A program made the position numbers and the translations under genes. Below the pieces are notes generated by a model. The model was not told where the DNA came from. It saw only the letters and a list, made by a program, of their open reading frames with translations, and ran no database searches. Shown here in pieces: positions 8,701 through 13,018 of a DNA stretch of 13,018 nt; position 1 is the first letter of the stretch, and each line of letters opens with the position of its first letter. Source of the stretch: CAIKZJ01 sp964626015 (GTDB lineage Bacteria; Bacteroidota; Ignavibacteria; Tepidaquicellales; Tepidaquicellaceae); NCBI GenBank assembly GCA_964626015.1, contig CAZVCC010000075.1, forward strand, positions 1 to 13,018, in the 5' to 3' direction.

Positions 8701-10564
8701 TTGAACCAAAATTTGCGCCTGTGGACGAAGCATTCAGATACAATGAATTGTAGTATAAACCAACAGTTGAACTTGTTGTTGTACTTGTAATATTTATACC
8801 TCTTAAAGCATCAGTAACGTTTGCAGCTGGCGTATATAACTGTTTAATGTAATTGTTATAAACGTAAACAGCGATACCGGATGTTACCGTTATACCATAA
8901 ACGACTCCAGTGCTACCCGTATTTGCTAAACCATAAATGTTGTTATTATATAATTTTGCAGGATTGCCTAATGATTGAGAAATACCATTTATTGTTCCCG
9001 AAATCGCATTAAAGTCTCTAATTGTATTATTGTAAATATTTTTTACTGCATTTGCTGTTGTATTTGTATGTATTCCGTTAATCAAAGAGCCCGCAGCAGT
9101 ATTTGTTCCTGCAATCGATAAAGAATGAATATTATTATTATAGATGTTTTCCACAGTAGGAGAACCAAAATTATAATAACCATACATTATACAAGATGAT
9201 GTACCTGATGTAGCTGAAAAAGAATTGTTATTTACAGTATTTGAATAATAATTAACAATAGCAGTACTTCCTCTTGTTAAATACATTGTTCCTGAAGCGC
9301 CAGATTTTACGTTATTGCTAACTGTGTTTGAGTAGATATTGAGGTTCGTAGGTCCACCGCCATCAATACCGGTAAATGTACCAGTACCTGCAAGTGTGTT
9401 TGAGTTAACATTATTCCCCGTCATGTTTACTGTCGCAGGAGATGCACCATTAATAATTGCAGAAAATCCTCCTGTAGTGAACCCTAAATTACAATTTTGG
9501 ACAGTATTGTTATTAATATTTACTGTGTTGCCGGCTGCGGTACTACCCATTGAGTTACTAATGCCATAACAAGTACTTGTATATGTTGCTGCAGCAAAAG
9601 TAAAGCTTATTGTGTTGCTATTAATATCAACATTAGATGATGTACCTGTCGATGTAAAGATACCATATATAGTTGTTGTAGAGCCATTTACCGATGAATT
9701 AATATTATTATTTACTATTTTTAAACCGTTTTGATAAATCGCATAAATCGCTCGTACTGAGCTTGTTCCTCCTCCGATATTAGAAATAGTATTTCCCGCA
9801 GTTACCCCTATTTCATTATTTTGATCATACAAGGAAAATGGTGTAGCAGCACTAAAACCATTTACTGATATAGCTCCATAAACATTTGAGATGTTATTTC
9901 CGTTGAACTTACAATTATTGTTAGCATCGGAAGTAGCCGTTATCGTTAAAGATGTAGTTGCTGTTGCAATATGATTGCCTGCATATATACCTATTGAATT
10001 CGTGTTGGCTTTATTTAATGTAATTGAACAATTCAATATATTTACATATTGGCAACCGTCAAATGGTGTGGCAGCATTTAATTTAACTAATGCGTAACCC
10101 CATTCCATTTGTTGTGTTGCTGTTGTGTTCGCAGCGTTTTCTTGTAAATCAATTCCATTAATTGTTATATAATCTGCACCCTGAATCTTCCAGATACCGT
10201 CTGTTGTAGTTGAAGTACCAGGAGTGAACGCTGTAATAAGCGGGTTTGCACCAACGCCCGATTTAATAAATGTAATTGTGTTTGTCCCTGAAGTTGCAGA
10301 GTTAAGCGATGTGGATCCTAATATGTATCCTCCCGCAGGTGCGGTCTCAGTTCCGTTTGCTGCAAGCGATAAAGTTACAGGACCCGTCATTCCCGTTACT
10401 CCATTAAGAGCAGTAATAGCGTCTGCTAATGAAGTATAACTGGCTGATAAGTTCGGTGTTGTATTAGTTGGATTGTCTACTGTCACCGAAATTTGAGCCG
10501 TTGCACTTCCCGCCATAAACAATAAAGCGAAAAGTATGAGTAAGAGCGAAGATAGTTTTTTCAT
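2729..10564 (-). CDS. Giant T9SS-secreted surface protein with two beta-helix modules (2,611 aa)
   Basis: A surface or extracellular protein, probably an adhesin or matrix component; no catalytic motif was recognised. Residues 1-23 are a classic signal peptide (KK, Leu-rich core, SATA before Q24). Parallel beta-helix A spans about 30-775, rich in Asn/Ser/Thr/Gly, and ends in DYDGN...LPDVGADE. An Ig-like domain follows (780-912), then a charged linker (920-991). Beta-helix B spans about 992-1478 and ends in DYDGNTRSGTTPDIGADE. Next come an FN3-like region (1480-1590), a MAM/cleaved-adhesin-like jelly roll (1594-1755), an ASH/HYDIN-like Ig domain (1768-1873), another jelly-roll-like region (1904-2070), a Lys/Glu linker (2074-2103), an FN3-like piece (2105-2180) and a nidogen-like region with FKFFGSDYTSVFVNVNG (about 2185-2415). 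The end is an FN3-like module from LPVSL (2420) and the T9SS type A tail (NYPNPFNP 2528-2535, ending TKKMVLVK). The frame is intact from ATG to TAA. No Shine-Dalgarno site is seen. Domain names are by eye; the secretion route is secure and the ligand is unknown. Confidence 0.93.
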   Translation of the reverse strand: MKKLSSLLLILFALLFMAGSATAQISVTVDNPTNTTPNLSASYTSLADAITALNGVTGMTGPVTLSLAANGTETAPAGGYILGSTSLNSATSGTNTITFIKSGVGANPLITAFTPGTSTTTDGIWKIQGADYITINGIDLQENAANTTATQQMEWGYALVKLNAATPFDGCQYVNILNCSITLNKANTNSIGIYAGNHIATATTSLTITATSDANNNCKFNGNNISNVYGAISVNGFSAATPFSLYDQNNEIGVTAGNTISNIGGGTSSVRAIYAIYQNGLKIVNNNINSSVNGSTTTIYGIFTSTGTSSNVDINSNTISFTFAAATYTSTCYGISNSMGSTAAGNTVNINNNTVQNCNLGFTTGGFSAIINGASPATVNMTGNNVNSNTLAGTGTFTGIDGGGPTNLNIYSNTVSNNVKSGASGTMYLTRGSTAIVNYYSNTVNNNSFSATSGTSSCIMYGYYNFGSPTVENIYNNNIHSLSIAGTNTAAGSLINGIHTNTTANAVKNIYNNTIRDFNAISGTINGISQSLGNPAKLYNNNIYGLANTGSTGVVYGITVTSGIAVYVYNNYIKQLYTPAANVTDALRGINITSTTTSSTVGLYYNSLYLNASSTGANFGSTGIYHTFNTTATTASLDMRNNIIVNNSTPAGTGLVVAFRRSASTNLNNFGSSTNNNDFYAGTPGASNLIFSDGTNSDQTIGAYKTRVAPRDAASFTELPPFVNVAATPYNLHIQTTVPTQLEKGGTPVSTPIAITDDYDGNIRNVTLPDVGADEGDFTPLDLTPPSITFTPLGNTSSTGNRLLSTSITDGTGVPTAGIGLPVLYWSINSPTGPFTAATASYVSGNQYDFTFGSGVAAGNTVYYYIVAQDIVSTPNVGSNPSGGAGGFTANPPTAGTPPTTPNSYLIVAAPLSGDYTVGAALFNKITGKNIYFDKVVTKVMTEIPVYEEGTRENGGQTRITGTKMTEVEQISWVPMENGKKYEGELYAKKSVNPNLNYLSGTEGVYATITAAVTDLNLRGVSGPVRFLLTDASYSAGETFPITVDITSGDLPTAVNTVTIKPNTGVTASISGAPSASSIFKFNGADYIIIDGSNTAGGSTKDLTIENTATAGGVIWFASKGTGAGATYNTVKNTNIVGYSNASGNYAIFIGGTSLGTAGDDNDYNTILNNTIGKAYYGIYALASATGKDNNLTITQNIIGNATIANSAGNIGIYLTQVLSSNISQNEIFNLTVGTTPKGISATTGCSDLSIDRNRIYTIIYSSTGGYGGWGIHIAPAIASSNILVTNNMIYDMQGDGYSSITNSSMCGIVIDGVSDLIKLYYNSVNLFGNYSRGSATITAAVYVGSSITNLDLRDNVLVNTMVNTTTSTSKSYTVYSAAANTAYSSINYNDYYASGTQGVFGYITGADVLDLAAWKTATTQDANSVSGDPKFTSNTDLHIIPTELSPVNNAGTPIAGITTDYDGNTRSGTTPDIGADEYTYTPPSIENPTDFLATPFSGVQINLGWTPNSTPNPVMVAANTTNSFADPVSGQEYNVGDPLGTATIIYKGSDGSYSHSGLNPSTTYYYKAFSYNEPFDPSELLYSPGVTASATTLCGVTTAPFAQDFELATFPPNCWTVDGLSSGWARTTSASGYGTGTASTFVNFYGISSGSREMTTFEFNIGTLTTPLLKFDHAYATYSGENDQLRIDYSTNAGTDWTQLVLYDGGTSGPLNTGGATTSSFVPTPAQWATKSVTLPAGTNKLKFVGISAYGNNLFLDNIKVEEAPTLPIFSISPESMAFGNIAIGGGSVDQTFTITNTGGGTLTINNTDFTLTGTDPTQFQILGATTLNLTSGQSGTVRVQFIPNTTIGDKSANLHIVDNLAKSVHDIPLTGSGVVNPAQSLVGGLTGAYKPSLNWQEPQPGNEIKIDDGTIEGNYWLSDPSSTNHYFTNRLTAPHAGNLTQIAISAYSTTAGNMFNSVVVCPDDGTGKPNLAAPYETFSNVGVGTTSGWIFRTLTTPIAVTAGQTFYIAVQWPAGSSTGPYVATDMTVLHSRSFYSVDAGATWTDAPGNFFMRAYMNTSGDNLISGIPSPDMKLIPIKTLTDVKKESEVKNTNKKEVQHSVPAALIYGKNGEKVLSSYTVRRGTATGVYTQDFTGINALTYDDNSAVLGTRYYYVVDAVYTEGTSAHSNEVSVLPQNPNYGTFSNGSGGFYKFSNSTSSGSPDSKPNYEWLPTTDFTPITFSDYDDGYTEVLFGGAKKFKFFGSDYTSVFVNVNGFMTFGAGVEDWTPAGALPQVGDPANMIAFAFRDLYARTTYTPATSVSYKILADRIVISYENIYDRGGADGTNYISVQIALYISDAPTLNSLCVINYNDEKSYAPLATNTIVTLASLGLNGPGGLSGFNYRYLGLGGPMFDGVALSPNGANAMALAFGDQDIPLPVSLASFMSSVNGRDVKLSWKTESETNNAGFEIERSEAELNQWVKAGYISGKGTVTTPTNYTFEDKKLNSGKFNYRLKQIDNNGNFQYHALSNVVEIGLPSKFDLSQNYPNPFNPVTKIDFSLPLDAKVSIKLYDITGREVKTLVNDQRTAGYYTVQFNGSDISSGTYFYRIMTKSSGADYIMTKKMVLVK
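2937..2991 (-). repeat. 55-bp perfect direct repeat, copy 2 (sorting-tail coding)
   Basis: This is the internal partner of positions 1-55. It encodes residues 2526-2543 of the giant protein, at the start of its T9SS sorting domain. Just upstream in coding direction, the two genes use different codons and residues (GLPSKFDL here, GLPTRFDI in the other gene), so the perfect identity has a sharp edge. Confidence 0.95.
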
Positions 10565-10610
10565 AATGATAATTAATTAAATTTTGGAAAAATATATGTT
10601 CTAAATAAAA

Positions 10611-10616
10611 ATTATA
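10611..10616 (-). promoter_or_regulatory. Possible -10 box for the giant surface-protein gene
   Basis: On the minus strand this reads TATAAT, 47 bp upstream of the ATG at 10564. The expected -35 area has only a poor match. Such hexamers are frequent in this AT-rich spacer, so this is a weak call. Confidence 0.2.
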
Positions 10617-10937
10617 TTATACCTTTTAAATTGGTAGATTAAATATTAATAAAATATCGTATTTGGCTTTGTATGTTATAAATTCATTGTACCCCCTCAA
10701 CGTTTATTAAATGATATATTACTCATAAAATAAAATATTATTTCTTTTCAGTAAATACAAAGTTTTTTTAAAATAAAGATATATACGTATTATTGTACCA
10801 GTTATTATAGTCCAATTACCGTGCGACAAATAATGTTTCCTGTTACAATCCTTATAATAAATCTATATTAATATTAATGATACCTATAATTTATTGCTAA
10901 AAATGAGATTTGAATGTATTCTTTTGTTAAAATTTAT

Positions 10938-10943
10938 TATAAT
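10938..10943 (+). promoter_or_regulatory. Possible -10 box for the helical-protein gene
   Basis: TATAAT lies 52 bp upstream of the ATG at 10996. The -35 region 17 bp further up (TGTATT) matches poorly. Two other plus-strand TATAAT hexamers (10853-10858 and 10885-10890) are equally possible. Confidence 0.2.
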
Positions 10944-10995
10944 TGAACGGTTACAATTTAAGAATAAATCATAGAAAAAATTTAGGTATTGTAAT

Positions 10996-12411
10996 ATGTC
11001 TGCTTCAGAGAGGAAAATTAAATCCGACTATCTTTTAGAGTGTCTGACTTCAAAAGAGCTTGAACAATTCGATAAATATATAAAATCAAAACTTGACGGC
11101 AGCGGCGTCAGGATTTTGAATTTCTGGCAAGTTAAATTCAGCACGCTTAGAAATCCCGACGCAATCCATCCGAAAGTTACTTTTGAAAATTTTTCAAGAA
11201 AAACAATTTCCGATTTTGTAAAAATTCTTGAAACGTTTATTGCAAAAAAGGGATACGATAAAGATGTGTTGATTCAAAAAGTTTATCTTGCAAAAGAGCT
11301 GCGCACACGGAATGTTGACAAATATTTTGAAACTTTGATTGATGACGTTTGCTTGGGTAATTCCTTAAAAAACTTAAAGGGATATTCGTACATGTCGAAT
11401 CTTCAAAAACTTTATTTGGAGGAATATTTGCTTTGCGATTCCCGAAACGAGGAAAGCAGTATGCATGATATATCGGTAAAAATTCTTAAAAACGCGGAAG
11501 CCGCACTTATAAAAAGCGTACTCTTTGAATTCATAAACAGAAAATTATATTCTTCTGACGCAAATCAAATGAAAGATGAAATTCTTTCTCCTGCTGATGC
11601 AGCCCGCATCGTTGAGAAAAATCCAGGGATTTATTCTTTAAATTATCCGAATGTACATCTCGACTATCTTTTATACAAAATTCTGAAAAAACCCGAGGAT
11701 TTGCAAAGAGTTTCAAACGTCCTTAAATATCTTGGAGAAAAGGAAAAAGAATTAGCCTATGACTTTGTGCAGTTTGTGTATGAAACGCTCATAAGGATTC
11801 TCTCTGAAAGGGTAAATACAGGGTGTTCAGAAAGCAAGAGAACTCTTTACGAACTTTTTATTGAGGTCGAAAGCAAAGGTTTGCTGAATAACATTGGTAA
11901 TGTTCAGCCAATGATTTTTGTATCGGCAGTCACAACATCGCTTTCTTATAACGACATAACTTTTGCCAATAAATTAATCACTCTGTACAAAGGGAAGTTA
12001 AATTTAAGGATTCGCGATGAGGTTATAGCTGTAACACAAGCTTTAACCGACTTCACATCTGGTAAATACGAGAACGTAAAAAAGATTACCGAGGATTTAA
12101 AAACAAAAAATGTCTCTTTGTATTTGTTCTCGAAGTCTGCATTGCTGAAAGCTTTGTTTGAGCTGAAGGAGGACAGAAATATAATGCCGTTGATAGATAC
12201 AATTAAACATTTTCTAAACAGGAAATTTCAAGGTAAGAATATTCAAAAAGAAAGCATTTTTAAGTTTCTGAATTATCTTAACGCGCTATGTTCTGTCAGA
12301 AGGAAGAAGGGCAGAGGCGCAGAGATGCTGCTGGATAAAATATACGATGAGAAAACTTTTTTCCAGAAAAGATGGATTGTCTCTAAAGCTGAAGAGCTGA
12401 AAGAGCAGTAA
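10996..12411 (+). CDS. Conserved all-helical protein of unknown function (471 aa)
   Basis: The product has no signal peptide or membrane segment and is rich in Lys, Glu and Leu, so it should be a soluble cytoplasmic protein. The N-terminal motif LTSKELEQFDKYIKS (about 17-32), the segment RKTISDFVKILETF (about 68-81) and the C-terminal WIVSKAEELKEQ resemble, from memory, a Bacteroidota/Ignavibacteria family of hypothetical proteins. Those start with an LTxKEhxxFxxFhxS helix and continue as helical-repeat, TPR-like proteins. No catalytic motif is visible. The N-terminal motif begins about 17 residues in, which supports this ATG. Only a weak AGG (10984-10986) precedes it, 9 nt upstream. The gene is transcribed away from the giant surface protein, and a short tandem repeat begins within 4 bp of its stop. 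Protein binding or scaffolding is a guess from fold alone. Confidence 0.88.
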   Translation: MSASERKIKSDYLLECLTSKELEQFDKYIKSKLDGSGVRILNFWQVKFSTLRNPDAIHPKVTFENFSRKTISDFVKILETFIAKKGYDKDVLIQKVYLAKELRTRNVDKYFETLIDDVCLGNSLKNLKGYSYMSNLQKLYLEEYLLCDSRNEESSMHDISVKILKNAEAALIKSVLFEFINRKLYSSDANQMKDEILSPADAARIVEKNPGIYSLNYPNVHLDYLLYKILKKPEDLQRVSNVLKYLGEKEKELAYDFVQFVYETLIRILSERVNTGCSESKRTLYELFIEVESKGLLNNIGNVQPMIFVSAVTTSLSYNDITFANKLITLYKGKLNLRIRDEVIAVTQALTDFTSGKYENVKKITEDLKTKNVSLYLFSKSALLKALFELKEDRNIMPLIDTIKHFLNRKFQGKNIQKESIFKFLNYLNALCSVRRKKGRGAEMLLDKIYDEKTFFQKRWIVSKAEELKEQ

Positions 12412-12414
12412 TAA

Positions 12415-12443
12415 AGTGACCAGTGACAAAGTGACGAAGTGAC
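12415..12443 (+). repeat. Short tandem repeat, AGTGAC units
   Basis: AGTGAC occurs four times, at 12415-12420, 12422-12427, 12430-12435 and 12438-12443, with start spacings of 7, 8 and 8 bp. A degenerate fifth unit (GTAGTAA) follows. The array begins 3 bp after the stop codon of the helical-protein gene. Confidence 0.85.
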
Positions 12444-12506
12444 GTAGTAATCCTCCCCCAAATGGCGGGTCTTCGACTGCAGAGCGATCAGCGGTAAAAG
12501 CATTTC

Positions 12507-12542
12507 TTCTCAGTGATAAAAGCATTTATTCTATTTCTTCTC
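12507..12542 (+). repeat. 36-bp direct repeat, copy A
   Basis: It is identical over 36 bp to 12818-12853. It contains CTCAGTG, then ATAAAAGCATTTATTC, then a pyrimidine-rich stretch ending in TTCTTCTC, and is followed by AGTG. Confidence 0.9.
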
Positions 12543-12646
12543 AGTGCTACTATCCGTAAAAATGTTGTAATAAAAACAAACTTTTATAAAATAAAAATAA
12601 TGTGCTTTTCTGTGTTTGTTAATTCAATATAAACTTTTTTAGGTTC

Positions 12647-12695
12647 TCTTTGCGACCGACGTCTACCCCGAGACCTCGGGGCTTTCTTTGCGACC
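12647..12695. repeat. 11-bp direct repeats flanking a GC-rich hairpin
   Basis: TCTTTGCGACC occurs at 12647-12657 and 12685-12695. Between them is a 27-bp segment containing the perfect inverted repeat CCCCGAG-AC-CTCGGGG (12666-12681). The layout looks like a small hairpin element inserted in, and duplicating, a repeat unit. The hairpin is followed by CTTTCTTT and could act as a weak terminator for plus-strand transcripts, about 255 nt after the upstream gene's stop. Confidence 0.6.
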
Positions 12696-12707
12696 CTTGC
12701 GGTAAAA
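12686..12707 (+). repeat. 9-bp-periodic repeat, Tgcg-type copy
   Basis: CTTTGCG (12686-12692) and CCTTGCG (12695-12701) start 9 bp apart and are followed by GTAAAA. This is the same layout as the CTCNGNG copies further right, with TTGCG replacing CTGCG. Confidence 0.6.
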
Positions 12708-12734
12708 ATCATCTTTCTTGTTTTAGTATTTGTT

Positions 12735-12764
12735 CTCTGCGCTCTCTGGGTACTCTGCGGTTAA
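12735..12764 (+). repeat. 9-bp-periodic repeat, three-unit copy
   Basis: CTCTGCG (12735-12741), CTCTGGG (12744-12750) and CTCTGCG (12753-12759) start exactly 9 bp apart. The array ends with GTTAA. Confidence 0.8.
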
Positions 12765-12796
12765 ATTCTTTGTTATTGTTTGTCTTTATTTTGTTT

Positions 12797-12811
12797 GTAG
12801 CCATCGGCTAC
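12797..12811. repeat. Small palindrome GTAGCC-ATC-GGCTAC
   Basis: A perfect 6-bp inverted repeat with a 3-nt loop is followed directly by GCCGTG and then by copy B of the 36-bp repeat. No T-run follows, so it is not a typical terminator. It may be part of the composite intergenic repeat element. Confidence 0.6.
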
Positions 12812-12817
12812 GCCGTG

Positions 12818-12853
12818 TTCTCAGTGATAAAAGCATTTATTCTATTTCTTCTC
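12818..12853 (+). repeat. 36-bp direct repeat, copy B
   Basis: It is identical to 12507-12542 over 36 bp. Here it runs straight into a two-unit CTCNGNG array (12851-12867) ending in GTAAAA. Confidence 0.9.
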
Positions 12854-12872
12854 GGTGAACTCAGTGGTAAAA
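12851..12872 (+). repeat. 9-bp-periodic repeat, two-unit copy
   Basis: CTCGGTG (12851-12857) and CTCAGTG (12860-12866) start 9 bp apart and end with GGTAAAA. The array overlaps the end of the 36-bp repeat copy B. Confidence 0.75.
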
Positions 12873-12907
12873 TCTTTTTGGTGTTTTGGTGTTAAAAGGT
12901 TCTTTGG

Positions 12908-12925
12908 AATAAGAAACTTCTTATT
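12908..12925. repeat. Small AT-rich inverted repeat
   Basis: AATAAGAA-AC-TTCTTATT forms a perfect 8-bp stem with a 2-nt loop. It is AT-rich, lies between repeat copies, and has no T-run after it. Confidence 0.4.
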
Positions 12926-12945
12926 TACTGGATTCTCCTGTTCTT

Positions 12946-12976
12946 CTCGGTGTTCTCGGTGTACTCAGTGGTAAAA
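12946..12976 (+). repeat. 9-bp-periodic repeat, three-unit copy
   Basis: CTCGGTG (12946-12952), CTCGGTG (12955-12961) and CTCAGTG (12964-12970) start 9 bp apart and end with GTAAAA. The array overlaps a third, imperfect copy of the longer direct repeat (12964-12994, one mismatch to copy A over CTCAGTGNTAAAAGC and the following bases). Confidence 0.8.
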
Positions 12977-12995
12977 GCATTTATTCTATTTCTTT

Positions 12996-13018
12996 CTCTG
13001 CGTTCTCAGTGTTAAAAT
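12996..13018 (+). repeat. 9-bp-periodic repeat at the window edge
   Basis: CTCTGCG (12996-13002) and CTCAGTG (13005-13011) start 9 bp apart and are followed by TTAAAAT, where the window stops. The right edge therefore falls at the end of a repeat copy. Confidence 0.75.

Larger units (their letters stand above)
10565..10995. other. Divergent intergenic region, AT-rich
   Basis: This 431-bp spacer lies between the divergent starts of the giant surface protein (minus) and the helical protein (plus). It is very AT-rich with many TATAAT-like hexamers, so promoter calls are weak. No hairpin, riboswitch-like structure or RNA gene was recognised, and no plausible small gene was seen. Confidence 0.7.
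12412..13018. other. Non-coding, repeat-packed tail of the window
   Basis: About 607 bp carry no credible gene. The open frames here (for example 12650-12895 plus) consist of translated repeat units. The region holds an AGTGAC tandem repeat, several copies of a 9-bp-periodic CTCNGNG repeat ending in GGTAAAA or GTTAAA, longer direct repeats sharing AAAAGCATTTATTC, and three small palindromes. All copies of the CTCNGNG family point the same way. Confidence 0.8.

Noticed and set aside
3805..10439. Several plus- and minus-strand open frames of 60-80 codons inside the giant gene
   Set aside because: All are frame shadows of the 2,611-codon reading frame; none resembles a protein family.
2729..10564. 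Polysaccharide lyase or other enzyme role for the giant beta-helix protein
   Set aside because: Beta-helix modules are compatible with lyases, but no catalytic residue pattern was recognised and the Ig/FN3/jelly-roll mosaic fits an adhesin or matrix protein equally well.
12273..12525. Minus-strand open frames overlapping the end of the helical-protein gene
   Set aside because: Two such frames overlap each other and the true gene's 3' end; their sequences are translated antisense and repeat DNA.
12650..12895. 81-codon plus-strand open frame in the repeat tail
   Set aside because: It is made of the CTCNGNG, hairpin and palindrome repeats, and its composition changes with each repeat copy.
12507..13018. 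Possible CRISPR array from the repeated 36-bp string
   Set aside because: Copies lie at irregular distances (about 311 and 146 bp apart), spacers are themselves repeats, the repeat is not conserved in all copies, and no cas gene is present.

Overview
The window is AT-rich, has no strong Shine-Dalgarno sites, and encodes two large secreted proteins. The larger one ends in a type IX secretion system (T9SS) type A sorting domain, and the other runs off the left edge inside the same domain. The sorting-tail motif (NYPNPFNP) and the Ig-like module before it (LPVxLxSF...NNAGFExER) are typical of Bacteroidota and its relatives. My best guess from recollection of protein style is the Ignavibacteria lineage, but no marker gene here proves it. 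No CRISPR array, tRNA, rRNA, transposase or phage gene was seen.

Layout: (1) 1-2411, minus strand: the N-terminal 803 residues of a secreted protein of a widespread uncharacterised family, probably a beta-propeller. It carries an IPT-like domain and the start of a T9SS tail, and the rest lies off the left edge. (2) 2412-2728: a 317-bp spacer with the intrinsic terminator of the next gene. (3) 2729-10564, minus strand: an intact 2,611-residue giant surface protein with a signal peptide, two related parallel beta-helix modules, several Ig/FN3/jelly-roll modules and a T9SS tail. (4) 10565-10995: a 431-bp AT-rich divergent promoter region. (5) 10996-12411, plus strand: a 471-residue cytoplasmic all-helical protein of unknown function. 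(6) 12412-13018: a non-coding tail packed with short repeats, including a family with a 9-bp period, longer direct repeats and small hairpins.

The two minus-strand genes look like separate transcription units, since a terminator lies between them. Both products should pass the inner membrane by Sec and the outer membrane by T9SS, ending on the cell surface or outside; they look like adhesin or matrix proteins rather than recognisable enzymes. The divergent helical protein has no visible functional link to them. I did not find a convincing new multi-gene system. The most interesting signals are the 55-bp perfect repeat shared by the two sorting tails (one copy exactly at the window edge), the internal duplication of the beta-helix in the giant protein, and the 9-bp-periodic intergenic repeat family. 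Both window ends fall in repeats, so this may be a whole contig broken at repeats.
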